From assembly GCA_963769745.1 (NCBI GenBank), contig CAVYNB010000009.1:1-64000 (forward strand): 64,000 bases of DNA. The letters run 5' to 3'. Positions 38,490 to 47,946 of the stretch are shown piece after piece. Below the pieces are notes generated by a model. It saw nothing but the letters and a program-made list of their open reading frames with translations, made no database searches and was not told where the DNA came from. Source of the stretch: JALORV01 sp963769745. GTDB taxonomy: Bacteria > Pseudomonadota > Gammaproteobacteria > Burkholderiales > Burkholderiaceae_F. Positions within the stretch are counted from its first letter, which is position 1. The number at the start of each line of letters is the position of its first letter. Both the position numbers and the translations under genes were made by a program.

Positions 38490-39485
38490 ATGACGATCTC
38501 GTCCTGCCTGACACGAACGTTCGGGACGTTCGCTCTTACCGTCATGCTCGCCACCGCGCCCATTGTCGGCACCGCGGCCGAGCCATCGTATCCAAGCAAA
38601 CCGGTGCACCTGGTGGTTCCGTTTCCCGCCGGCGGCGGTGCGGACAATCTCGCGCGGCTGATCATGCCCAGGGTCGCCAAGGTGCTGGGCCAGCCGATCG
38701 TGATCGAGAACAAGGCGGGTGCGGGTGGCAATGTCGGCGCGGAACTGGTCGCTCGCGCCGCGCCCGACGGCTACACGCTGCTGTATGGCACGAATGGCAC
38801 GCACGCCATCAACATCAGTCTGTACCGCAACCTGAACTTCGACCCGGTCAAGGATTTCACGCCGGTGTCGCGCATGACCGAGATCGCGGCGATGCTGATC
38901 GTCAATCCGCAGATGCCGGTGACATCCACGGCGGAGCTGATCAAATACGCGCGCGCCCATCCGGGCAAGGTGAATTTCGCCTCGGCCGGCAACGGCACCA
39001 CGTCGCACCTGGCCGGCGAACTCTTCAAGACCCAGGCGGCGATCGATATCGTTCACATTCCCTATCGTGGCGGCGCACTGGCGATGACCGACCTGATCAG
39101 CGGCCAGGTGCAGATGATGATCGAGGTGATGCCGAACGCCGCTCCGCAGGTGCAATCCGGTCGGGTGCGCGGCCTGGCGGTGTCGACCGCGCGCCGCTTC
39201 CCGGGGCAGGCGTCCATCCCGACCATCGACGAGTCCGGCCTGCCCGGCTTCGAGGCCAGTGCGTGGGATGGCATCTTCGTACCGGCGGGCACGCCGGCAC
39301 CCGTCGTTGCGCGGCTGAACGCCGCCATCCGCGAGGCGCTGGACGATCCGGAACTCGTGGCTGCGCTGCTCGCGCGCGGTGCGCAACCGGTGCCCGGCAC
39401 GTCCGAGTCCTTCGCACGATTCATCGCCGCCAGCGCCGAACGCTGGGCGGTGGCCGTGCGCGCGTCGGGCGCCAAGATCGATTGA
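38490..39485 (+). CDS. Tripartite tricarboxylate transporter receptor (Bug/TctC)
   Basis: 331 residues. A signal peptide (TFALTVMLATAPIVGTAA) is followed by YPSKPVHLVVPFPAGGGADN, ENKAGAGGNVGAELVARA and DGYTLLYGTNGTHAIN, all hallmarks of Bug periplasmic receptors, which are expanded in Burkholderiales. It lacks adjacent TctA/TctB membrane genes, as is usual for orphan Bug proteins. The ligand is unknown, most likely a carboxylate. Confidence 0.93.
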   Translation: MTISSCLTRTFGTFALTVMLATAPIVGTAAEPSYPSKPVHLVVPFPAGGGADNLARLIMPRVAKVLGQPIVIENKAGAGGNVGAELVARAAPDGYTLLYGTNGTHAINISLYRNLNFDPVKDFTPVSRMTEIAAMLIVNPQMPVTSTAELIKYARAHPGKVNFASAGNGTTSHLAGELFKTQAAIDIVHIPYRGGALAMTDLISGQVQMMIEVMPNAAPQVQSGRVRGLAVSTARRFPGQASIPTIDESGLPGFEASAWDGIFVPAGTPAPVVARLNAAIREALDDPELVAALLARGAQPVPGTSESFARFIAASAERWAVAVRASGAKID

Positions 39486-39553
39486 ACGCAGTCCACCCAG
39501 CAGGCGCGACGTCCGGCCGGACGTCAGGCTGAACCACTTCCGCAGAGAGCACG

Positions 39554-40397
39554 ATGAAACGCACCCCCCTGCCGCCGATCCCGGCGTGGACACCCGTCGC
39601 CGGCTACTCGGACATCCTCGTACGAGAAGTCCGACGAAGGCATTGCCAAGATCACGATCAACCGACCGGAAGTGCGCAATGCCTTCCGGCCCGAGACCGT
39701 GAAGGAAATGCAGGCCGCGTTCGCCGACGCGCGCGACGATGAAAACATCGGCGTCATCATCCTGACCGGCCAGGGCAAGGAGGCGTTCTGCTCCGGCGGC
39801 GACCAGCGCGTGCGCGGCAAGGGCGGCTATGTCGGCGGCGACGGCGTACCGCGCCTGAATGTGCTCGATCTGCAACGGCAGATCCGCACGCTGCCCAAGC
39901 CGGTGGTCGCGATGGTCGCCGGCTACGCGATCGGCGGGGGTCACGTGCTGCACATGATCTGCGACCTGACGATCGCGGCCGACAACGCGCGCTTCGGCCA
40001 GACCGGACCCAAGGTCGGCAGCTTCGACGGCGGCTACGGCGCGTCCTACATGGCGCGCCTCGTCGGCCAGAAGAAGGCGAGAGAGATCTGGTTCCTGTGC
40101 CGCCAGTACGACGCGAAGGCCGCGCTCGACATGGGGCTGGTCAACTGCGTCGTGCCCTACGAGCAACTCGAGGCCGAGACCGTGCAATGGTGCCGCGAGA
40201 TGCTCGCCAACAGCCCGATCGCGCTGCGCTGCCTGAAAGCCGCGCTGAACGCTGACTGCGACGGACAGGCGGGTCTGCAGGAACTCGCGGGCAACGCGAC
40301 GCTGCTGTTCTACCTGTCCGAAGAGGGTCAGGAGGGCCGGAACGCCTACCTTGAAAAGCGCAAGCCCGACTTCCGCAAGTTCCCGCGTCTGCCGTGA
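39554..40397 (+). CDS. menB: 1,4-dihydroxy-2-naphthoyl-CoA synthase MenB (frame broken once)
   Basis: About 280 residues. Crotonase-fold core: EAFCSGGDQRVRGKGGY, GYAIGGGHVLHMICDLTIA, GPKVGSFDGGYGASYMAR and a C-terminal EGRNAYLEKRKPDF, all characteristic of MenB and not of general enoyl-CoA hydratases. The N-terminus (GYSDIL then YEKSDEGIAKITINRPEVRN) is joined once one extra G near 39620, in CTCGTACGAG, is dropped. It closes the second ring of menaquinone. It is followed by menE (68 bp gap). Confidence 0.92.
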
Positions 40398-40465
40398 CGG
40401 CGACGCGCGCACCGGCGTGCTGCGATCGCTGAGCGCCGACCGCCCAGCCCTGCGCTACTGACCGC

Positions 40466-41788
40466 ATGAGCGAGCTGCTGTCGATCCGCGCCGCGGCGCG
40501 CGAAGCGGGCGACGCCGTCGCGCTGCACGTAGGCGATCAGCGCTATCGCTTTGCCGACCTGGCACGGCTTGCGGAGCCGCACGTCGACGCTCTCGCCTCG
40601 CGCGTGCCTGGGCCGTCACCGCTGGTCGGCACCAACACGCTCGATACGCTCGTCATGCTGTACGCGCTGCTGGAGGCACGCCGTCCGGCGCTGCTGCTGC
40701 ACCCGAAACTCACGGCCGCCGAGCGCGCGATCGAGCTGGCGGCCACCGCGCAGGCGTCCGCCACGGTGCCGGACGACGCCGCGGCGATCCTCTACACGTC
40801 GGGCACCACCGGGCGCGCGCGCGGCGCCGTGCTCACACGCGCCGGGCTGCTCGCGTCGGCGCAGGCGAGCAGCGCCAATCTCGGCTGGCACGACGACGAC
40901 TGCTGGCTGCTGGCGATGCCGCTGGCGCGCGTCGGCGGCCTGTCGATCGTCACCCGCTGCCTGGCCGCACGGCGCACGGTCGCGCTGGCCCCGGCGTTCG
41001 ATGCCGCGCGGCTGCCGCAGTGGATCGATGAGCACCGCGTCACGCTGCTTTCGCTGGTGCCGACGATGCTGGCGCAGGTCCTGGACGCGCATCCCGACTG
41101 GCGGCCACCGGCGCACCTGCGGGTGCTGCTGCTGGGCGGGGCCGCGGCCTCGCCGGCCCTGCTCGAACGCGCTGCGCGTCGCGGCATCCCGATCGTGATT
41201 ACCTACGGCTGCACCGAAACCTGTTCGCAGGTGGTCGCCACGCCTTATGCACGGCGCTTCGATACCGCCGCGTGCGGTGCCGGGCGACCGCTCCCGGGAG
41301 CGCAGGTGCGCGTCGACGGCGGCCATATCCTGGTGCGCGGACCGATGCGGATGGCCGGGTACCTTGGCGAGCCGCCGCTCGAGCCCGACGCCTGGTTCGA
41401 TACCGGCGATCTCGGTGAATTCGACGCGGACGGCTTCCTGCACCTTCACGCCCGGCGAGCCGACCTGATCATCAGCGGCGGCGAGAACGTCTATCCGGCC
41501 GAAGTCGAGCGTGTGCTGGAAGACTGTCCCGGCGTTCAGGCGGCGGGCGTGTTCGGCCTCGCGGACGAGACCTGGGGTCAGGTCGTGGCCGCCGCACTGG
41601 TGACCGGGCCACAGATCCCGGGCGATGACGAACTGATCGACTACCTGGCCACGCGACTGGCGCCGCACAAGCGGCCGCGCTGGATCGGCGTCGTCCAGAG
41701 CCTGCCCGCCACTCCGGCGGGCAAGCTCGATCGCGCAACGCTGGCGACGTTGACGACCACGCTGCGGCCCTTGCGCAGGCGGCCTTGA
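40466..41788 (+). CDS. menE: O-succinylbenzoate–CoA ligase
   Basis: 440 residues, adenylate-forming fold. AILYTSGTTGRARGAVLT is the P-loop, VITYGCTETCSQ the aromatic-x-TE motif, WFDTGDLGEFDADGF and RADLIISGGENVYPAEVE the hinge region, and PATPAGKLDR carries the catalytic lysine. The length and context beside menB and menA point to MenE, which activates o-succinylbenzoate in menaquinone synthesis. A general acyl-CoA ligase is possible but less likely. Confidence 0.88.
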   Translation: MSELLSIRAAAREAGDAVALHVGDQRYRFADLARLAEPHVDALASRVPGPSPLVGTNTLDTLVMLYALLEARRPALLLHPKLTAAERAIELAATAQASATVPDDAAAILYTSGTTGRARGAVLTRAGLLASAQASSANLGWHDDDCWLLAMPLARVGGLSIVTRCLAARRTVALAPAFDAARLPQWIDEHRVTLLSLVPTMLAQVLDAHPDWRPPAHLRVLLLGGAAASPALLERAARRGIPIVITYGCTETCSQVVATPYARRFDTAACGAGRPLPGAQVRVDGGHILVRGPMRMAGYLGEPPLEPDAWFDTGDLGEFDADGFLHLHARRADLIISGGENVYPAEVERVLEDCPGVQAAGVFGLADETWGQVVAAALVTGPQIPGDDELIDYLATRLAPHKRPRWIGVVQSLPATPAGKLDRATLATLTTTLRPLRRRP

Positions 41789-41925
41789 GAGGCGGTCGAC
41801 GGGCACCTGGCTGCCGCGCGGTTCGCGGCGACTTGACCTAACACCGAAACCGGGCGGATTTCCACTCCCCCGCAGCGTCGGGTGTTCGGGATAATGCGCA
41901 GGTTTCCGCCGGAATCCCGCAACAC

Positions 41926-42858
41926 ATGTCCAGTTCCACCACCGCGTCGTCCGCCGCCGTCGTCCCGGGTTCCCTCGCTGCCTGGAGCATCGCCTGCCGG
42001 TTGCCAAGCCTGCTTGTCGCCGTCAGCCCGGTGCTGGTAGGTACGGCACTGGCCTGGGAGCGGACCGGCCAGTTCGACGCGGCCACGATGCTGCTTGCAC
42101 TCGCGTGTGCCGTGCTGCTGCAGGTGATATCGAACCTGCAGAACGACGTCGGCTACACGGTCCGCGGCGCCGAGCGGCATGGCAATCGAACCGGACTGCC
42201 GCGCGCCACCGCCAATGGCTGGCTCGGTGTGCAGCAAGTCAGGATGGCCATCGTCATCTGCTGCGGGCTGACCCTGGCCCTCGGCGCGCCACTCGTGCTC
42301 GCGCATGGCTGGCCGGTGCTCGCGATGGGGCTGGGCTCGCTGGTGGCCGCGCTCGCCTACATGGGCGGGCCGCGCCCGGTCGCCTACACGCCATACGGCG
42401 AGCTGGTGGTTTTCGTGTTCTTTGGCCTGGTCGCGGTCGCCGGTTCCGATTACGTGCAGACCGGCAGCGTCGGCACGACGACATGGCTGGCCGGGATCGC
42501 GCTGGGCGCGCTGGCGGCCTCGGCCCTGGCTGTCAACAACCATCGCGATGTTGCGCATGACCGCAGTGTCGGCCGGCGCACGTTCGCCGTGGTCTTTGGC
42601 GACGCAACGTCGCGGGCCATGTATGCACTGAGCGTGTTCGGTGCCTTCGTCCTGCTCGTTCCGATGGCGTGGCTGTCGAGCCCGGCTTTGCTGGCGCCGC
42701 TGCTGCTGGCGCCGGTAGCGCTGAAATTGCAGCGCGACTTTGCCCGCAGCGCCCCCGGCCTGGCGTACAACGCGATCCTGGTGCGGACCTTCAAGCTCGA
42801 ACTCGGCTACGCGGCCCTGCTCGCTGCGAGCACGGTTGTTGGCCGGCTCGCGGCCTGA
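41926..42858 (+). CDS. menA: 1,4-dihydroxy-2-naphthoate prenyltransferase
   Basis: 310 residues and about eight membrane segments. The two Asp-rich prenyl-diphosphate sites are in ISNLQNDVGYTVRG and AVNNHRDVAHDRSVGRRT. The loop GGPRPVAYTPYGELVVFVFFGLVAVAGSDYVQ is diagnostic of MenA over UbiA. It attaches the isoprenoid tail to give demethylmenaquinone. It is third in the menB–menE–menA run. The other men genes (menF, menD, menH, menC) are not in the window. Confidence 0.93.
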   Translation: MSSSTTASSAAVVPGSLAAWSIACRLPSLLVAVSPVLVGTALAWERTGQFDAATMLLALACAVLLQVISNLQNDVGYTVRGAERHGNRTGLPRATANGWLGVQQVRMAIVICCGLTLALGAPLVLAHGWPVLAMGLGSLVAALAYMGGPRPVAYTPYGELVVFVFFGLVAVAGSDYVQTGSVGTTTWLAGIALGALAASALAVNNHRDVAHDRSVGRRTFAVVFGDATSRAMYALSVFGAFVLLVPMAWLSSPALLAPLLLAPVALKLQRDFARSAPGLAYNAILVRTFKLELGYAALLAASTVVGRLAA

Positions 42859-42934
42859 AGGGTCCTCCGAATTTCAGGCTGCAGCCTGGCTTCGAGGTCT
42901 GACGGTTCAGCGCGGGCCCAACTTCAGCGCGGAA

Positions 42935-43522
42935 TCACCGAGGGCTACCGGCGCCAACCGCGGCCAGCGACGTCATCGGCGTGGCCGCCGGCGTCGGCTG
43001 GGTTGATGTCAGCAACGCAATCTGCACGACGGCAATATCCCAGCCCGCCTTGATGACCTTGGTCGCCGCGCGCCGCTTCATCGACGCCGAGCGCACGAAG
43101 TAGAACCTGCGCCCGTCCATCGACGCCAGTTTTGCCAGCGCCCGCCTCATCTGTGCATCGATCACGCCGACCGGCTCCTCGGATGCGGCCACCTCGGCGC
43201 AGATTGTCGCGGCATCGCCGTCGCGGCCGATCAGATCAGGCCCCGCGGGCTCTGCGGTAGTCCGTGGATTCCAGTGCCAGCAGGTCGAGGGACTGGCCAC
43301 ACCGTGAGTCACCAACCACTCGGCGGCGCAGACGATCATCTGATCGCGCTGGATATGGATGAGGCCGTCATGAGCCTGCCGACGCAGGCTCGCAAGCATG
43401 GCCAGGCCAGCGTCCACCGAGTCGATCGGCTCCGCTACGGCGCGCTTGACACCGAGCAGCAGCCGTTGTGAATTGGCGAGCACCTTTCGCCGGGCATCTT
43501 CAAAGGATCCAAGTTCGAGCAT
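42935..43522 (-). CDS. Hypothetical protein
   Basis: 195 residues, no signal peptide or membrane segment. The N-terminal region is helical (FEDARRKVLANSQRLLLGVK), and the second half has strand-helix character (KLASMDGRRFYFVRSASMKRR, TKVIKAGWDIAVVQIALL) that might be a nuclease-like or nucleotide-binding fold. It lies convergent to menA. I do not recognise the family, and the assignment as a real gene rests on amino-acid composition. Confidence 0.55.
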   Translation of the reverse strand: MLELGSFEDARRKVLANSQRLLLGVKRAVAEPIDSVDAGLAMLASLRRQAHDGLIHIQRDQMIVCAAEWLVTHGVASPSTCWHWNPRTTAEPAGPDLIGRDGDAATICAEVAASEEPVGVIDAQMRRALAKLASMDGRRFYFVRSASMKRRAATKVIKAGWDIAVVQIALLTSTQPTPAATPMTSLAAVGAGSPR

Positions 43523-43770
43523 TGCAGGTCAGGGTCGCGGCACGGTTTCTTGAAACGGACAGGCCACGGGGCATCACGCATCGACCCCGTGATCGGCTGG
43601 TCGGTCGCAAGTTAATCGGCTTTTCGCGGTCTGCGAAGTGCTGCACCTCGCCTGACTTGGGTCGGTTCACATCGGCCATGTGGACGGTGTCGACGGCGAC
43701 CGACCGCGGTGCCGTGGGACGCGTTCCCATTTGCGTCGCGCCAAAGACCAGTGCGCTGTCTGGCTCACTT

Positions 43771-44385
43771 CTACTGCGGCGTTCGGCCCCACAGGTCCTT
43801 GAGGCGTGCGTCACGGCCGCAGCCCGTGCGGTAGTAGCGGTAGCGGATCGGATTCTTGAGGTAATAGTCCTGGTGGTATTCCTCGGCCGGATAGAACGTC
43901 GTCGCCAGCGTGATCTCGGTGACGATCGGCGCCTTGAACGGCTTGCTCTTCTGCCGTGCGGCCTTCGATGCTTCGGCTTCCTTGAGCTGCTTCTGATCGA
44001 GCGGAAAGATGCCGGAGCGGTATTGCGATCCGACATCGCAGAACTGCTGATCCTTCACCGTCGGATCGATCGTCGGCCAGAACTTCTCGAGCAGTTGCGC
44101 GTAGCTGATGCGGGCCGGATCGAAGACGATCTTCACGGCCTCGGTGTGGCCGGTACCGCCGGCTGATACCGCGCTGTACGTCGGGTTCGGAACGCGGCCG
44201 CCGATGTAACCCGACGTGGTCTCGAGCACCCCGTCGACCTTGTCGAAGTCGGCCTCGACACACCAGAAGCAGCCGCCGGCGAATATGGCGGTCTCCGTCC
44301 GTGGCGGTGCGTCCGCCTTGGGTTGCGCGCCGACCGCAGCGGCCCACACGGCCGCCAGGATCCATGCCCAGCGCAGGGTCCGCAT
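43771..44385 (-). CDS. msrA: Exported peptide-methionine (S)-S-oxide reductase
   Basis: 204 residues. A signal peptide (TLRWAWILAAVWAAAVGA) precedes the MsrA core with the catalytic Cys in AIFAGGCFWCVEADFDKVDGV, GGTGHTEAVKIVFDP and the C-terminal PAEEYHQDYYLKNPI. It reduces the S-isomer of oxidised methionine in the periplasm. The ATG overlaps the msrB stop (TGATG), so both are made together. Confidence 0.95.
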   Translation of the reverse strand: MRTLRWAWILAAVWAAAVGAQPKADAPPRTETAIFAGGCFWCVEADFDKVDGVLETTSGYIGGRVPNPTYSAVSAGGTGHTEAVKIVFDPARISYAQLLEKFWPTIDPTVKDQQFCDVGSQYRSGIFPLDQKQLKEAEASKAARQKSKPFKAPIVTEITLATTFYPAEEYHQDYYLKNPIRYRYYRTGCGRDARLKDLWGRTPQ

Positions 44386-44894
44386 CAGGCGGCCTCGGCT
44401 TCGAACTTCAGGCACACGCCGTTGTTGCAGTAGCGCTTGCCGGTCGGCCGCGGCCCGTCATTGAACACATGGCCGTGGTGACCGCCACAACGCGCGCAGT
44501 GGTACTCCGTGCGCGGGAAAATCAGCGTGTAGTCGGTGCTGACTTCGAACGCCCCGGGCAGGGTCTCGAAGAAACTCGGCCAGCCGGTGCCGCTGTCGTA
44601 CTTCATCGCACTCGTGAACAACGGCAGGTCGCAGGCCACGCATTTGAAGGTACCGCGCCGCTTCTCGGCATTCAGCGGGCTGCTGAATGGCGGCTCGGTG
44701 CCGTCCCGGCGCAGAACACGGTACTGATCGGACGTCAGCCGCTGGCGCCACTGCGCGTCGGTCAGGACGAGCTTGTCGGTGCGCACAGCAGAGCCGGATG
44801 GCGCGGGGCCGGCGGGCGCGGCGACGGCGGGCATCGCTCGCGCAAACAATCCACCCAGGAACAAACGGGACAGCAGATGGCGACGTGACATCAT
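44385..44894 (-). CDS. msrB: Exported peptide-methionine (R)-S-oxide reductase
   Basis: 169 residues. A twin-arginine-like leader (SRRHLLSRLFLGG) suggests export. Zinc cysteines are in FKCVACDLPLF and YHCARCGGHHGHVF, and the catalytic Cys is in RYCNNGVCLKF. DSGTGWPSFFE is the usual MsrB substrate loop. GAGGAAAG precedes the tandem ATG codons at 44894/44891. It is coupled to msrA. Confidence 0.94.
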   Translation of the reverse strand: MMSRRHLLSRLFLGGLFARAMPAVAAPAGPAPSGSAVRTDKLVLTDAQWRQRLTSDQYRVLRRDGTEPPFSSPLNAEKRRGTFKCVACDLPLFTSAMKYDSGTGWPSFFETLPGAFEVSTDYTLIFPRTEYHCARCGGHHGHVFNDGPRPTGKRYCNNGVCLKFEAEAA

Positions 44895-45040
44895 GGACTT
44901 TCCTCGGTCATGAATCTGAAGGACTCCGATCGCGCGGGACAGTTCCCGCGATCGGCCCTACCGCGATTGGTCGCCGGGCGAGTGCAGTCCTTACAAGCGC
45001 ACGTCGCCGGACAGCGGCGGTCGTATCCGCGATCGAGGGC

Positions 45041-46144
45041 TTACTGGGATCGGCCGTGCATCGACGGCACCGCGCCCGAGACGGGCACTGCACGATAGCG
45101 AGCCGGCGTGCTGCCGGACCAGCGGCGAAACGCCCGCGTGAACGACGAGGCATTGGAATAGCCCAGCGACGAGGCAATCCGTGGAACCGGGATCCGGGTC
45201 AGGTGGAGCAGGTGTCGCGCCGCATCGAAGCGGACCTGGTCCAGCACATTCTGGAACGTGGTACCGCGGCGCATGAGGCGCCGGTTCAACGTGCGCCGGT
45301 GCATGTCGAGCATCTGCGCGGCGTGATCGCCGGTGGTGTCGCCACGCAACAGCTGGATTCGCAGCGTCCGCCGCAGTCGGTTCAGCAGGTTGTGCCGCCC
45401 GGCGACTTCGAGCAATGCGGTGAGTTCCCGCAACCGCGCGGGGTCGGCTCCCGCGATCGGCTGCAGCATGACGTCCGCGCCAAAGCGCATCGCGCTGTTC
45501 ACGCAATCGAACACGACCGGCGCCGGAAACGCGCGCCGGTACGGTGTCGCGTCTGCAGGCGCGTGGCGGGACAGCTCGATGATGCGTGGCTGGAACTGTC
45601 CCCCGCACAGTTCGCGCACGCCGCTGAGCATCTGCGCCATCGCCAGGTCGTGGATCTGCTCGCAGCCGCGCAACCCCGCGTGGTAGATCGCGTAGCCGAA
45701 CGTGATTTCGTCACCGTCCTGGAACAGGTACACCGCGCCGCCGCCGCTATAAAGGTGCTGATTGACCGAGAACGTGCACAGCGCTTCGCCCACCGTGGCC
45801 GAATTGCGGGCGATCTCGGCCAGGATGCCCAGATACGACAGGGAAGCACGCTGGCCGAGCAGCAGGCCGAAGTGGTCGCATCCGGTGCGCTCGGCACAGG
45901 TCGCCAGCAATGATCCGATCGCGGCGTACGGAACGCGGGCATCAGGGTCCGCCATCGACTGAAGCTCGACTCCTTGAGCGGCGAGCAACGGACCGGGATC
46001 GACCTGAAAGTCACGCAGCAGCCCGGCGAGCGCCACGAACACGCCGACACGTTGTTCGGCTTCGCCCCCGGCAGCCGCGGGCATAGCCGATTCCGGGCGC
46101 CCGGCCTGGGTCGGGATGACATTCGCCTGGGAATCGGATTTCAC
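45041..46144 (-). CDS. AraC-family regulator
   Basis: 367 residues. The N-terminal 260 residues are a ligand-sensing domain of the arabinose-operon-regulator-like type seen in OruR/ArgR-like AraC proteins (QRASLSYLGILAEIARNSATVGEAL). The C-terminal double helix-turn-helix ends in IPVPRIASSLGYSNASSFTRAFRRWSG, a textbook AraC signature. It diverges from the catabolic cluster that begins at 46296, with about 150 bp between, so it is a good candidate for the regulator of that cluster (inference). Confidence 0.9.
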   Translation of the reverse strand: MKSDSQANVIPTQAGRPESAMPAAAGGEAEQRVGVFVALAGLLRDFQVDPGPLLAAQGVELQSMADPDARVPYAAIGSLLATCAERTGCDHFGLLLGQRASLSYLGILAEIARNSATVGEALCTFSVNQHLYSGGGAVYLFQDGDEITFGYAIYHAGLRGCEQIHDLAMAQMLSGVRELCGGQFQPRIIELSRHAPADATPYRRAFPAPVVFDCVNSAMRFGADVMLQPIAGADPARLRELTALLEVAGRHNLLNRLRRTLRIQLLRGDTTGDHAAQMLDMHRRTLNRRLMRRGTTFQNVLDQVRFDAARHLLHLTRIPVPRIASSLGYSNASSFTRAFRRWSGSTPARYRAVPVSGAVPSMHGRSQ

Positions 46145-46295
46145 GTCGGAGCGCTCCCGCGCCTATCACTGCACGTCGATGCCTGCAGAGTCGCTGCACT
46201 GCGGCGGTTGCAGGATATTGCAGCCCCGCCCGCTTGACCAGCCGCCGCGGTTTCGCCGGCGTCGGACCGCACTTGCCCTATAGTGCCTCCCGCCG

Positions 46296-47925
46296 ATGAC
46301 ACGAACGTTGCTCATGTTGCCTGCGCATTCCGCCCGGGCGTATCGCCAGCTGCAGGCACTGGCCCGTGCCGTGCTGGCCTGCTCCCTGCTGGTGTTGGCG
46401 TGGCCGGCACCCGCCGCGGCCCAGACCTTGCGGATTCGCGAGTGCCTTCGATCCCAACTCGCTGGACCCTCACTCGCTCGCGCTGCTGTACCAGACACGC
46501 ATCGTCACTCAGATCTACGAAGGCCTGGTCAACCGCGACCGCGACTTCAGGCTCGAGCCTTCGCTCGCCGTCTCGTGGCAGGCGCTCGATCCGAAGACCT
46601 GGCGCTTCAAGCTGCGTCCTGACGTCAGGTTCCACGATGGCACGCCCCTGACCGCCGACGACGTGGTCTTTTCCGTCGAGCGCGCACTGGCCAAGACGTC
46701 GCAGCGCGCGTTCCAGCTGCGCGGCGTCACCGGTGCACGGAAGGTCGACACGCTGACCGTCGACATCACGCTGGCAGCACCCGACGCGGTGCTGCCCGAG
46801 AAGATGTGGCTGGTCGCGATCATGAGCAAGGCATGGGCCGAGAAGCACGGCGTCGTGCTGCCGCAGGACTACAACGGCAAGCAGGAAACCTATGCCGTGC
46901 GAAACACCAACGGCACCGGGCCCTACCGCCTGAAGAGTTACGACCCGGACCAGCGCGCGGTGTTGGTGCGCAATCCGGAGTGGTGGGGTCGCTCCGCGAA
47001 GGACATCGGCAACGTGCAGGAGGCCGTGTACGTGGTGATCCAGTCGGACGCGACACGGCTGGCGGCACTGGCGTCCGGCCAGGTTGATTTCGTGATCGAT
47101 CCGCCGTTCCAGGACGTCGCGCGCTTGAAGGCGGACAAGTCACTGACACTGGTCGAGACGATCGACATCGGCACGCAGTACCTGGGCTTCGACCAGGCCC
47201 GCGCCGAACTCCAGTTCGGTGACGCGCGCGGCAATCCGTTCAAGGACCTGCGCGTGCGCCGCGCGATTGCGCAGGCGATCGACATCAACCTGATCATCCA
47301 GAAGGTGCTGCGCGGCCAGGCCGTACCCGCCGGTGCGCACCTGTCGAAGCTGGTCGACGGCTACGTGCCCGAACTCGAAACGCGCCTGCCGTTCGATCCG
47401 GCTGCCGCGCGCGCCGCGCTGAAGCAGGCCGGCTATCCCGAAGGATTCGCGGTGACGCTCGATTGCGTCAACGTCACGTATCGGGCCGCCGTCTGCCAGG
47501 CCATCGCTGCGATGCTGGCGCAGGTCGGGATCCGCGTGACGTTTCAGCCGTCGCCGAGCGCAACCTTCTTTCCCAAACTCACGCAGGCGACCGCGAGCTT
47601 CTTCGAATTCGGCTGGACGCCGGGTGGCGATCCGTGGGCTTCGATGAACTCGATCGTGCGCACGCACGACGGTGCCGGCAGCGGCCAGTTCAACGGTGGC
47701 CGGTACTCGAACCCGAAGCTCGATCAGCTCATCGACGGCATCCGCGTCGAACCCGACCTCGCCACGCGTCGACGCATGGTGGGCGACGCGCTGCGCCTGA
47801 TGCATGACGACCTGCCGCTGATACCGCTGTATCGGCGCAAGCTCGCCTGGGCCATGCGGCCCACCGTCAGCGTCACGCAGTGGCCGAACGACGTGCTCGA
47901 ACTGCGCTGGACGCGCATCAACTGA
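46296..47925 (+). CDS. Peptide/nickel-type ABC transporter substrate-binding protein (frame broken once)
   Basis: About 542 residues (SBP family 5). The signal peptide (AVLACSLLVLAWPAPAAAQ) and the mature start TLRIASAFDPNSLDPHS are in different frames; one extra C at about 46437, in CGGATTCGCGAG, explains it. The family marks are QIYEGLVNRD, YPEGFAVTLDC, RRMVGDALRLMHDDLPLIPLY. It binds peptides or peptide-like compounds in the periplasm. No permease or ATPase gene lies next to it. It is the first gene downstream of the AraC regulator. Confidence 0.9.
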
Positions 47926-47946
47926 ACCGGATCGTCACTCGATTTC

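Noticed and set aside
37953..40412. An 819-residue open frame on the minus strand opposite the MaoC, TctC and menB genes
   Set aside because: It is the complement of three well-supported genes and has low-complexity His/Arg/Ala composition typical of a shadow frame.
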